A stretch of DNA of 25,614 bases, from positions 1 through 25,614 of the IMG/VR virus record IMGVR_UViG_3300028548_002083; one strand, given 5' to 3'. The stretch's first letter is position 1. Every line of letters starts with the position of its first letter. Shown here piece after piece: positions 6,831-13,301 of this stretch. The position numbers were made by a program, and so were the translations under genes. The notes under the pieces are model-generated. The model saw nothing but the letters and a program-made list of their open reading frames with translations, was not told the DNA's origin and made no database searches. The stretch comes from a virus.

Positions 6831-7052
6831 ATGACAAATTTAGACCACATTTTCGGTGACATTACAAAACAATTAAATTCAATCAAAGCAGATAAGATGT
6901 ATAAATTTAAAGTTGTTGCAAGTTTCAAAGGTGGAAAATTCAAAGAAGTTGAACTTTGCAAGACAGAAGAAGAAGCAATCAAGTCAATACAATCAAACAC
7001 TTCAAGACATAGTCAAGGATGGGTTGTTACTTACTATAATATCGAAGACTAA
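6831..7052 (+). CDS. Early protein, unknown (73 aa)
   Basis: A small protein that begins MTNLDHIFGDITKQLNS and ends in a compact alpha/beta-like unit (YKFKVVASFKGGKFKEVELC, then TEEEAIKSIQSN, then GWVVTYYNI). It starts 10 nt after the previous stop behind an A-rich leader and shares a TAATG junction with the next ORF. I do not recognise a family. Confidence 0.6.
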   Translation: MTNLDHIFGDITKQLNSIKADKMYKFKVVASFKGGKFKEVELCKTEEEAIKSIQSNTSRHSQGWVVTYYNIED

Positions 7053-7216
7053 TGTTCAAGAAATCTATCATAAAAGAGGTGCTGAAATACGCACACAAAA
7101 AAAACAAGTCTTTGAATGTTGTTCAAAGGTATTTGTCTATTTATTACAATATTCACGCATCAATGAATGTGCTTAATAAAAGAAAGTTGTGGATGAAAAT
7201 TTCAAATAAATTATGA
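7052..7216 (+). CDS. 54-aa basic protein linked to both neighbours
   Basis: ATG 7052 overlaps the previous stop by one base (TAATG), and the TGA stop overlaps the next ATG (ATGA, 7213-7216). This stop-start coupling on both sides argues strongly for a real gene despite its size. It encodes a basic helical protein (MFKKSIIKEVLKYAHKKNKS; VVQRYLSIYYN; NVLNKRKLWMKISNKL). A longer ORF in another frame (6913-7176) overlaps the upstream gene by 140 nt and is rejected. Function is unknown. Confidence 0.55.
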   Translation: MFKKSIIKEVLKYAHKKNKSLNVVQRYLSIYYNIHASMNVLNKRKLWMKISNKL

Positions 7217-7557
7217 TAATAAACTTTGAAGAAGAAACTTGCAATTTATCTGATGATGAATTGAAGATTGCACAAGCAGTTGTAAAAGGTTTGAAGAAGT
7301 ATGTTGGAAAGCCAAATGCAATTGCTGGGTCAAAGATTTGTTTAGGTTTCACTACCAACACCAAATTCAAATTACAAGGTGTTAGACTTCGCAAAATCAT
7401 CAACCATTTAAGAAATGAAGGTGAACCAATATGTTCAAGTTCAAAAGGATATTTCTATCCAGCAAACAATCAAGAACTTCTTGACACTTGTATTTCAATA
7501 GGTCAAAGAATAGATTCACAATTGCAAATACTTAATCAATTAAAAAAACATTTATGA
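7213..7557 (+). CDS. Winged-helix DNA-binding protein (putative)
   Basis: A 114-aa protein whose central part reads as a winged helix: an N-terminal helix (DDELKIAQAVVKGLKKYVGK), a helix with GVRLRKIINHLRNEG (56-70) and a wing with PICSSSKGYFYPAN (72-85), followed by a long C-terminal helix (ELLDTCISIGQRIDSQLQIL). 'R..INHLR..G.PI.S...GY' is a common phage regulatory or replication-associated HTH pattern. It may be a transcription factor for the operator boxes upstream. It is coupled by ATGA to both neighbours. Confidence 0.6.
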   Translation: MIINFEEETCNLSDDELKIAQAVVKGLKKYVGKPNAIAGSKICLGFTTNTKFKLQGVRLRKIINHLRNEGEPICSSSKGYFYPANNQELLDTCISIGQRIDSQLQILNQLKKHL

Positions 7558-7835
7558 AAATTAAAATTTATAAATCACAATCAATAACACAACTGGAATC
7601 TGAAAAAGCATTGGCAATAAAATTCAGCAGAAATTCTGTTGATGTATTATTCCTTCCAAAGAAATACACAAAGTTGAAAATAATTGAAAACAAAAAAGAT
7701 GGTTTTTATTGGTCAACAGATTATGAACTTGAATTTCCAGATTGGTTATTTAAAAAGATGAGTATTCCAAATAAACAAATTATTGAATTAATACAAGACC
7801 AATGGAAACAAGACAGCAATTTATCAGCAGAATGA
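7554..7835 (+). CDS. Early protein, unknown (93 aa)
   Basis: The ATG overlaps the previous stop (ATGA). The 93-aa product starts MKIKIYKSQSITQLE and has a beta-rich centre (VDVLFLPKKYTKLKIIENKK, DGFYWSTDYELEFPDWLFKK) and a helical end (IIELIQDQWKQD). There are no Cys clusters, membrane segments or recognised motifs. It belongs to the early operon by spacing. Confidence 0.6.
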   Translation: MKIKIYKSQSITQLESEKALAIKFSRNSVDVLFLPKKYTKLKIIENKKDGFYWSTDYELEFPDWLFKKMSIPNKQIIELIQDQWKQDSNLSAE

Positions 7836-8053
7836 TTTGGATGATTGCTGAAGTTAAAAAAAGCAATTATGATGATTCAAATATCCTTTCATTGTTGGAC
7901 TTTCAGTTGAAACATAGAGAAATAAATTTGATTAATGATTCAAAAGAAAAGGTGATTACTAAAATGAATCTGAAAAACAATTCTGTTGTGACCACTTCCT
8001 TTGTAATTAAAACTGGAATAAATGAATTTTTAAGAATAATCAAATCATTGTAA
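7832..8053 (+). CDS. Early protein, unknown (73 aa)
   Basis: The frame also offers an ATG at 7802 (83 aa, 34-nt overlap). I prefer the ATG at 7832 because it forms the ATGA stop-start overlap used by many genes in this block. The product begins MIWMIAEVKKSNYDDSN, has a helical region (LLDFQLKHREINLIND) and a terminal TSFVIKTGINEFLRIIKSL. It is the last gene before a 59-nt non-coding gap, so it may end the first early transcript. I recognise no family. Confidence 0.55.
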   Translation: MIWMIAEVKKSNYDDSNILSLLDFQLKHREINLINDSKEKVITKMNLKNNSVVTTSFVIKTGINEFLRIIKSL

Positions 8054-8112
8054 GTTTATTTGTACTATATTGCACAATAATTCAGACAATAACAATCTAA
8101 AATTAAAGTATT
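8054..8112. promoter_or_regulatory. Short intergenic region with operator-like boxes
   Basis: The 59-nt gap carries TGTACTAT (8061-8068) and TGCACAAT (8071-8078), near-copies of the TGTACAAT boxes at the early promoter, and a 12-base palindrome TATTG-CA-CAATA (8068-8079). A possible divergent promoter (TTG at 8048-8050, TATATTGC at 8066-8073) has too short a spacer to be convincing. I read this as a second regulatory point controlled by the same protein as the early promoter. Confidence 0.35.
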
Positions 8113-8334
8113 ATGTCAAGACTATTTAATCAATTTATGGAAAGAGTGTTCAATGGAAATCCATACATACAGGAACAAGAACTTTCAATGCAACTGGATG
8201 CAGAACATCAGCAATGGACAAATGAAAGACAGAAATGGAGTGATGGAAAAATTACTTTGTACAATGGTGGAACAGTTGAAGAATGGGTTGCTTTAGGCAG
8301 ACCAAAAAACGAAAATCAATTTAACAAACAATAA
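8113..8334 (+). CDS. Small hydrophilic protein, unknown (73 aa)
   Basis: The product begins MSRLFNQFMERVFNGNPYIQ and continues with a polar helix (QLDAEHQQWTNERQKWSDGK) and a short C-terminal motif (LYNGGTVEEWVALGRPKNEN). It is the first gene after the intergenic regulatory gap and is separated from the SSB-like gene by a single base. Proximity to the SSB and replication genes suggests a DNA-metabolism accessory role, but nothing in the sequence proves it. Confidence 0.6.
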   Translation: MSRLFNQFMERVFNGNPYIQEQELSMQLDAEHQQWTNERQKWSDGKITLYNGGTVEEWVALGRPKNENQFNKQ

Positions 8335-8335
8335 A

Positions 8336-8842
8336 ATGGAAATAAAAAAAAGTAAAGTAAAAAGCAATCAAGCAAGTGGTTCATTAGATTTGACACACGG
8401 AACATTCTTCAAGTTTGAAATTAGTTTTGAAGATGGAACAGTTGGTGAATACTTATCCAAGACACAAGATGGAGGAAACAAGAATTTTCCAATTGGAATG
8501 GAAAAGGAATTTGAAGTGACTGAAAACAAATTTGGAAAGAAAATAAAACCACATTTTTCACAGAAATCATTTACACCACAAGCAAGTGGAACAAGTACAA
8601 ATCCAGATATTCAAAGAATGATTGTGAAGCAGTCATCATTGAAGGTTGCATCAGATTTATGTATTGCAAACAACAAGACTGATTTGAATACAGTATTTAA
8701 GACAGCAAACACAATTGTTGAATGGGTAATGAGTGAACAACTACAAACTCCAAAGATAGATGCTGTTGATACACTTGACAAGTATAGAAGCCTTGAAAAG
8801 TCAGAAGGTCTGACTGAAAAAACTGATGATTTACCTTTTTAA
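8336..8842 (+). CDS. Single-stranded DNA-binding protein (SSB-like)
   Basis: A 168-aa protein. Residues about 15-75 form an OB-fold-like beta domain (SLDLTHGTFFKFEISFEDGT, GEYLSKTQDGG, PIGMEKEFEVTENKFGKKIK). After a polar linker a helical region follows (TDLNTVFKTANTIVEWVMSE). The chain ends in acidic DDLPF (164-168), the hallmark tail by which SSBs recruit partner proteins in bacteria. It would coat ssDNA during phage replication or recombination. It lies just upstream of the HTH and replication initiator genes, in keeping with this role. Confidence 0.7.
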   Translation: MEIKKSKVKSNQASGSLDLTHGTFFKFEISFEDGTVGEYLSKTQDGGNKNFPIGMEKEFEVTENKFGKKIKPHFSQKSFTPQASGTSTNPDIQRMIVKQSSLKVASDLCIANNKTDLNTVFKTANTIVEWVMSEQLQTPKIDAVDTLDKYRSLEKSEGLTEKTDDLPF

Positions 8843-8845
8843 GAT

Positions 8846-9055
8846 ATGAGCGTTTGGATAACTAAAAACAAAACTGAACAATTGTTCAAGGATCTGTTTG
8901 AAACAAAAAAGAATATGGCAAAGGAATTAAATATTCATAGAAATACTTTGGACATTTATCTTTCAACACCTGAAAAAATGAATTCACAAATTAAGAAGAT
9001 TGCAAAACTGAAAAATATTTCTGAACTTGCACTTTTCAAAGCAATTAATTACTGA
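8846..9055 (+). CDS. Small HTH DNA-binding protein
   Basis: A 69-aa protein that is essentially one helix-turn-helix domain. Residues 22-40 (KNMAKELNIHRNTLDIYLS) fit the helix-turn-recognition-helix pattern, followed by a support helix (NSQIKKIAKLKNIS). It could be a regulator or an initiator accessory that recruits the next gene product. The stop shares one base with the next ATG (TGATG). Confidence 0.65.
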   Translation: MSVWITKNKTEQLFKDLFETKKNMAKELNIHRNTLDIYLSTPEKMNSQIKKIAKLKNISELALFKAINY

Positions 9056-9816
9056 TGGAATATTCATTTAACACAGATTATGCACAAGAATTTGGTGTCA
9101 ATGAAGCTATTATGATAAAGAATTTTCAATTCTGGATTCAAAAGAATTCAGCAAACAAGAATTCAAAGCATAATGACAGGACTTGGACATACAATTCAGC
9201 AGTTGCATTCAAGCAATTGTTTCCGTTCTGGAGCATTGGACAAATAAACAGAACAATCAAATCATTGATTGAACAAGAAGTTCTGATGGTTGGAAATTAT
9301 AACAAAGCCAAATATGACAGAACCAAATGGTTTGCATTCATAGATGAACAGTCATTTGTTGAAAACGAAAAATCCAATTCTCGAAAACAGAAAATGGATT
9401 TGTTGAATCCGACAAATGCAATTGTTGAAAACGGTGAACCTATACCAGATAGTAAACAACAGATACAAAACAAAGATGATAAACACATTTATAAGATGTC
9501 AGTCGACATCTATCACAAATTTTGTTTGTCTAATTTTGACGCACCAGCAAAGATTGATGCAGTACAAGGAAAAGCAATGAAGACCATTTTAGTGTACTTG
9601 AAGAAGCTTTGTGTTCAAAAAGGTAATCACACACCACAAGATATTTTAAATGCATTACAATACATCTTTTCTAATTGGAAGAATCTTGAACCATTTTTGC
9701 AAAAGCAAGTAAAACTTTCTCAGATAAATTCTAATTTGGTCAATATTATTCAACAATTAAAAAAAGACAAAGAAACTAATTCAATAGCTGATGACATCCT
9801 TGCAAAATATAGTTAA
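9055..9816 (+). CDS. Replication initiation protein, DnaD/winged-helix type
   Basis: A 253-aa protein. The N-terminal region (1-97) resembles phage replication initiators: NEAIMIKNFQFWIQKN, then WTYNSAVAFKQLFPFWS, then the winged-helix core INRTIKSLIEQEVLMVGNYN ending KYDRTKWFAF. A polar Asn/Lys/Gln-rich linker (about 100-145) leads to a C-terminal helical domain (CLSNFDAPAKIDAVQGKAMK, ALQYIFSNWKNLEPFLQKQV) that could bind a helicase or DNA. It is the best candidate origin-binding protein, and the host replisome would be recruited because no phage polymerase or helicase is seen. No clear iterons are visible within it. Confidence 0.7.
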   Translation: MEYSFNTDYAQEFGVNEAIMIKNFQFWIQKNSANKNSKHNDRTWTYNSAVAFKQLFPFWSIGQINRTIKSLIEQEVLMVGNYNKAKYDRTKWFAFIDEQSFVENEKSNSRKQKMDLLNPTNAIVENGEPIPDSKQQIQNKDDKHIYKMSVDIYHKFCLSNFDAPAKIDAVQGKAMKTILVYLKKLCVQKGNHTPQDILNALQYIFSNWKNLEPFLQKQVKLSQINSNLVNIIQQLKKDKETNSIADDILAKYS

Positions 9817-10297
9817 GACAATCACTTCACCAATTGACCCAAAATTCAACAGACAAATTCTGAAGATGTCAATGAATGATGTGGTGAAAGTTCAATTGAA
9901 TAATCCACCAGCATCTTTGTATAAAGCACATCTGTTGGAAGAAGAAAAGACTATTGACATTTTGATGTTAATGTTCATTAAGTTTCAAGACTTTTATAAT
10001 TGCAAGACTAAGATGTCAAAAGAACAGCTTGAAGAAACTGCATATATAATTGTTAATGAACATCGTGGAATCAATTTCATAGATGTTGCAATGTGTTTAA
10101 AACTTGCAAAGACAAAAGAAAAGATATATGACAGAATTGATGGAGGGATGATTCTTGGTTGGATCAAAGACTATGGAAATATTAAAACAGATTTGATAGT
10201 TCTTGAAAGACAAAAACAGAAGACAAAGCAAGATTCAGAATGGTCTGCACTTGGTGAAAGAACTTCAATTCAAAAATTAAAAGACTTTTTAAAATGA
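9791..10297 (+). CDS. Putative helicase-loader-like/replication accessory protein
   Basis: This 168-aa protein overlaps the initiator gene by 26 nt. It has a basic N-terminus, a helical core (EEEKTIDILMLMFIKFQDFY, SKEQLEETAYIIVNEHRGIN, VAMCLKLAKTKEKIYDRIDG) and GGMILGWIKDYGNIK, an arrangement that recurs after replication genes in Bacteroidota phages and plasmids. It lacks Walker motifs, so it is not an ATPase. The replication role is inferred from place. Confidence 0.55.
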   Translation: MTSLQNIVKTITSPIDPKFNRQILKMSMNDVVKVQLNNPPASLYKAHLLEEEKTIDILMLMFIKFQDFYNCKTKMSKEQLEETAYIIVNEHRGINFIDVAMCLKLAKTKEKIYDRIDGGMILGWIKDYGNIKTDLIVLERQKQKTKQDSEWSALGERTSIQKLKDFLK

Positions 10298-10572
10298 CAA
10301 AAAAAGAACAAACAGAACATCTTCTGGATTTAGTAACAAGAAATCATCCAGACTTTCATCAAGTAGATGCATCAATTGATTTTGCACTTGAAGACTTTGT
10401 TGAAATTGAAGAAATGGTTGAATTGGTTCATTCCGTAGCTGATTTAGAAGAATTGGTTGAAGCTTATGCATCAGCTTTTAAAGTACAACTTGCTGAAAAT
10501 ATAAAGCTATATGATAGAGTAAAACAGATTGAAATTGCCATTGAAATTCAAGGTTATATTAATGGTAAATAA
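10294..10572 (+). CDS. Acidic protein, unknown (92 aa)
   Basis: The start overlaps the previous stop (ATGA). After a short basic start the protein is strongly acidic and helical (DASIDFALEDFVEIEEMVEL, VADLEELVEAYASAF). Such density of Asp and Glu is compatible with a protein-binding adaptor or, more speculatively, a DNA mimic. There is no recognised domain. It lies between the replication genes and the nuclease. Confidence 0.6.
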   Translation: MTKKEQTEHLLDLVTRNHPDFHQVDASIDFALEDFVEIEEMVELVHSVADLEELVEAYASAFKVQLAENIKLYDRVKQIEIAIEIQGYINGK

Positions 10573-10584
10573 AAAGAAAAACTG

Positions 10585-10983
10585 ATGAGAAAGCAAAAAG
10601 AACAACAACTTCAGAAAGCAATTGTCAGATATATGAAACTTCAACACAAAGACATCTTGATGAATGGTTCACTTGGTGGTGTGTACATACAGAATGCCAG
10701 ACATCGTGACTATAAACAAAGGGGATATACATCAGGATTCCCAGACTTGTTCATATATTCATCAAGGATTGTTGAAGGTGAAATCATCAATGGTCTTGCA
10801 ATAGAATTGAAGGTTAAAGGAAATTATCCAACAGAAGCACAAAAGAATGTGATTGGTGTGTTGAATAAAAACGGATATTTAGCTTGTGTTTGTACTGGAA
10901 TTGATGAAACACTTGAAAGAATTGAGTGGTATTTAAATTGTACCATTCCAGAAGTTGATGTGAACTATACAATCAAGAAATGA
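10585..10983 (+). CDS. VRR-NUC domain nuclease
   Basis: A 132-aa single-domain nuclease of the PD-(D/E)XK superfamily (VRR-NUC). The key motifs are present in order: GFPDLFIY (51-58, P53 and D54), IELKVKGN (73-80, E74 and K76) and TEAQKNVIGVLNKNGY (83-98, Q86). The N-terminal helix (EQQLQKAIVRYMKL) is typical. These enzymes act on branched or structured DNA, so a role in Holliday-junction or replication-fork processing, or in debranching DNA before packaging, is likely. All catalytic residues look intact. Confidence 0.85.
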   Translation: MRKQKEQQLQKAIVRYMKLQHKDILMNGSLGGVYIQNARHRDYKQRGYTSGFPDLFIYSSRIVEGEIINGLAIELKVKGNYPTEAQKNVIGVLNKNGYLACVCTGIDETLERIEWYLNCTIPEVDVNYTIKK

Positions 10984-11513
10984 AAAACAAATGGCATCCA
11001 ATTGAATGGATATACAAAGACTTCAAATATTATCTTGGATTTGCAATTAAACAAACCAAAGATTCTGACTTGTCTGAAGACTTAGTTCAAGAAACATTCC
11101 TTCAATTGATGTCAATGAATCAACACAAACTTCTTATCATCATAGATTCAGGAAAAATCAAAACATACATTTGTAAAATTTTGATGGTAAAATACTATTC
11201 AAAGAAGTCACAATTCAACAGAAAATATGTTCAGTATAAAAAGAAGAAAATTGAAAGTGATGATTCATTCCTGGAACACTTAGCAAATAAGAATTCAGAA
11301 GATGTTGAAGAAATAAATTCACACAACAAAATATTGAATAAAAAGATTGATGATTGCCTTGAATCAATGAATCAATATGATAAAGACTTGTTCAAACTTT
11401 ATTATGAAGCAGGTCTTTCAATTAGAAAGCTATCAAAAGAAACTGGAATATCATTCAAATCTATTCAATACACAATTGAGAAAGTAAAAAAACACATTAA
11501 AAACCAAATATGA
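10980..11513 (+). CDS. Phage RNA polymerase sigma-70-like (ECF-type) factor
   Basis: A 177-aa protein with the two-domain plan of a small sigma factor. Region 2-like residues 10-75 include SEDLVQETFLQLMS (32-45), the classic '(E)DLVQE.F' core-binding helix. A basic linker follows. Region 4 at about 130-172 carries a helix-turn-helix (YDKDLFKLYYEAGLSIRKLS, ETGISFKSIQYTIEKVKKHI). Such a factor could redirect host polymerase to phage late promoters, and the gene stands at the end of the replication group ahead of the late genes. It overlaps both neighbours by ATGA. An anti-sigma gene is not evident. Confidence 0.75.
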   Translation: MKNKWHPIEWIYKDFKYYLGFAIKQTKDSDLSEDLVQETFLQLMSMNQHKLLIIIDSGKIKTYICKILMVKYYSKKSQFNRKYVQYKKKKIESDDSFLEHLANKNSEDVEEINSHNKILNKKIDDCLESMNQYDKDLFKLYYEAGLSIRKLSKETGISFKSIQYTIEKVKKHIKNQI

Positions 11514-11920
11514 TTCCATTCAAAGCAGATAAAGAACTTGCACAGAAAAGAATTGCAATTTGTGAATCTTGCAATCACTTCAGAAAGAAATCGAGAACTT
11601 GTGGAACTGCTATTGTAGGAACTAAAGTTGGAAAGAAAAGAACTTGTGGTTGTTTTATGGATGCAAAGACAAAAATTTCCTTTAGTCGATGTCCATTTGA
11701 TAAGTGGAAAAGCCTTCAAGTAACTGAAAATGATTATCTTGCAATCAAGAAATTATTAAATGATGTTGTAAATACCATCAACCCAAATCAAAAGACTTTG
11801 CTGTATGATATGCAAAGAAAATATTTTGGTGGAAATACAACTTCAAGCAATTGTGTTCCTTGTCTAAAATCAGCATTGAAAGAGATGCAAGAAATAATCA
11901 ACGAATATGAAATCAAATGA
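11510..11920 (+). CDS. Zinc-ribbon-type protein, unknown
   Basis: The 136-aa protein has Cys pairs that could form zinc sites: CESC (18-21) with C31, C46, C48 and C61 (RTCG, TCGCF, SRCPFDKW), and a second pair near the C-terminus (NCVPC, C115 and C118) followed by a helix (KSALKEMQEIINEYE). This architecture, with C..C early and CPFDKW, is common in phage genomes as a small zinc protein of unknown role. It might bind DNA or tether to polymerase, as it directly follows the sigma gene (ATGA overlap). Confidence 0.6.
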   Translation: MIPFKADKELAQKRIAICESCNHFRKKSRTCGTAIVGTKVGKKRTCGCFMDAKTKISFSRCPFDKWKSLQVTENDYLAIKKLLNDVVNTINPNQKTLLYDMQRKYFGGNTTSSNCVPCLKSALKEMQEIINEYEIK

Positions 11921-12279
11921 CAAAATTAGTTCTTCCAGTAGGAGTTGAATCAATTGCAACCAGGCAAGATTCTTCAGTCAAGATAGTTCTGTCAACTTAT
12001 GAACTGAACACACAATCAGCAGTCAAATTGTTTGATTTGAGAAAGACAGAATGCTTGATGTACTTATCAAGTGATAACATATCACAAGAAGAATTGGATG
12101 CCTTAGATGGCTTCAAATTATCTTCAGACCATAACGATGGGAAAACACCTTCACAAAGATTGCGTGGTGTTCTTTATGTTTATTGGAAACAACACAAGCA
12201 GACAGAAATTGAATTTGATATTTTCTATCTTAGGTATATGAACAATCTAATTGATAAGATAAAAGATAAACTTGAATGA
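11917..12279 (+). CDS. Conserved-type phage protein, unknown (120 aa)
   Basis: This 120-aa protein begins MTKLVLPVGVESIATRQDSS and has a C-terminal half with DGKTPSQRLRGVLYVYWKQ, then FDIFYLRYMNNLIDKIKDKL. The 'TPSQRLRGVLYVYW' stretch resembles a helical motif of small phage proteins found near the packaging genes of Bacteroidota phages. Both ends use ATGA overlaps, so it belongs to the same translation-coupled chain as the sigma, zinc and HNH genes. No catalytic residues are seen. Confidence 0.6.
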   Translation: MTKLVLPVGVESIATRQDSSVKIVLSTYELNTQSAVKLFDLRKTECLMYLSSDNISQEELDALDGFKLSSDHNDGKTPSQRLRGVLYVYWKQHKQTEIEFDIFYLRYMNNLIDKIKDKLE

Positions 12280-12530
12280 AAAAACACACAAAAACATATT
12301 TGGATCACTTCGGGTATTTTGGTGATGAATTTATTCCTTGTGAAATGTGTGGAAAGAAAGCAGTTGATATTCACCACATAGAACCAAGACAATCTGGAGG
12401 TTCAAAGTTAAAAGATAATATTGAAAATTTAATGGCAGTTTGCCGAAGATGTCATCTGAAATATGGTGACAAAGAACAGTTTAAAAACCTATTATATGAA
12501 AGACACAAAGAAAAACTTGAAAGTTGTTAA
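12276..12530 (+). CDS. HNH endonuclease
   Basis: An 84-aa single-domain HNH nuclease. It has the structural zinc site CEMC (C22, C25), the catalytic DIHHIEPRQSGG (31-42; H33 and H34), NIENLMAVC and the second CxxC, CRRCH (56-60), in the right order and length. HNH enzymes close to the terminase genes cut or nick DNA during genome packaging in several cos-type phages (as with HK97 gp74). The position two genes ahead of TerS fits that use. It overlaps the upstream gene by ATGA. Confidence 0.85.
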   Translation: MKKHTKTYLDHFGYFGDEFIPCEMCGKKAVDIHHIEPRQSGGSKLKDNIENLMAVCRRCHLKYGDKEQFKNLLYERHKEKLESC

Positions 12531-12771
12531 AAATAAAAAAGAAGATTATCCAAAAACTAAGGATGGTCAAGTTGATTTTATGAAGATGATTGATACAATG
12601 TTTGAAGGTCAACTGGGAGTGGTGCAATATGTTCAGCAAATGTGTAAAGGATATGCACTTAATCAATCTTTAATGACTGCAAGTAATCTGATGAAGAAAT
12701 TGGATGAAGGTATTACAGACATCAAGATGAAAGATATTATTCCAGAAGCTATTCAACCGACAGAAGAATAA
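12496..12771 (+). CDS. Unknown protein between HNH and terminase (91 aa)
   Basis: The frame is open from an ATG at 12463. I prefer the later ATG at 12496 because it cuts the overlap with the HNH gene from 68 to 35 nt; the true start is uncertain. The protein has a basic N-terminus (KDTKKNLKVVKNKKEDYP) and a helical body (VDFMKMIDTMFEGQLGVVQY, SLMTASNLMKKLDEGITDIK). No motif is recognised. The stop directly abuts the next ATG. Confidence 0.5.
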   Translation: MKDTKKNLKVVKNKKEDYPKTKDGQVDFMKMIDTMFEGQLGVVQYVQQMCKGYALNQSLMTASNLMKKLDEGITDIKMKDIIPEAIQPTEE

Positions 12772-12963
12772 ATGAATGCATTTGAAATGATGTTTGGAAA
12801 ACCACAATTAACAGACACAAACAATGGTTCTTTACCTGATTACATTATTACAACTCCACAGGGTACTTTTAAGGCTATTGTGAAAGGAAAGTATCTTGGA
12901 ACACACAAGAAGATGGAAATTGCATTGGAGGTGATTAAACAATACTTAAAACAAGATTTATAA
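12772..12963 (+). CDS. Small protein upstream of terminase, unknown (63 aa)
   Basis: A 63-aa protein (MNAFEMMFGKPQLTDTNNGS; FKAIVKGKYLGTHKKMEIAL; EVIKQYLKQ) starting on the base after the previous stop. It might be a small assembly or packaging accessory. No domain is recognised. It is the last gene before the terminase leader. Confidence 0.55.
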   Translation: MNAFEMMFGKPQLTDTNNGSLPDYIITTPQGTFKAIVKGKYLGTHKKMEIALEVIKQYLKQDL

Positions 12964-12978
12964 TCTTAACAAGTCAAA

Positions 12979-12995
12979 GTGACAAATAGTGTCAC
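12979..12995. promoter_or_regulatory. GTGACA...TGTCAC stem-loop upstream of terminase
   Basis: GTGACA (12979-12984) and TGTCAC (12990-12995) form a perfect 6-bp inverted repeat around AATAG, in the 50-nt leader before TerS. No T tract follows. It could be an operator, a terminase-recognition (pac or cos-related) element or an RNA hairpin. An ACTTTAAA box lies just downstream (12997-13004). Confidence 0.35.
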
Positions 12996-13013
12996 AACTT
13001 TAAAACAAAAAAG

Positions 13014-13301
13014 ATGGCATTTGAAAAAGGAAACAAACTTGCGGGAACAAGAAAAGGAATACCAAACAAAACAACCCAAGAAATTCGTGAAGCATTTCAA
13101 CTGTTAATTGAAAACAATCAAGATAAAATGCAGTTGTGGTTAACAGAAACAGCAATGGAAGAACCAGCAAGAGCATTGGAAATCATTTTGAAGATGTCTG
13201 AATATATTGTTCCAAAGCTATCAAGAACAGAAGTCAAAGCAGAAATTACAGATAAATCAATTGTAATAAATTTAAGACCATTGGATGTCAACAAAAATTG
13301 A
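13014..13301 (+). CDS. terS: Terminase small subunit
   Basis: A 95-aa protein with the typical start of Bacteroidota phage small terminases: FEKGNKLAGTRKGIPNKTTQ (3-22), then EIREAFQLLIENNQDKMQLW, then RALEIILKMSEYIVPKLSRT. It has a small N-terminal DNA-binding helix set, while the rest is a helical oligomerisation domain. It recognises phage DNA and hands it to the large subunit. Its last 17 nt overlap the large-subunit gene. Confidence 0.8.
   Translation: MAFEKGNKLAGTRKGIPNKTTQEIREAFQLLIENNQDKMQLWLTETAMEEPARALEIILKMSEYIVPKLSRTEVKAEITDKSIVINLRPLDVNKN

Noticed and set aside
6913-7176. 87-aa ORF overlapping two small genes
   Set aside because: It overlaps the 6831 gene by 140 nt. The alternative ORF at 7052-7216 has stop-start coupling on both sides and a cleaner composition.
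8048-8073. Host-type promoter TTG...TATATTGC before the SSB group
   Set aside because: The spacer is only about 15 bp and the -7 element has two mismatches; kept only as a regulatory region of low confidence.
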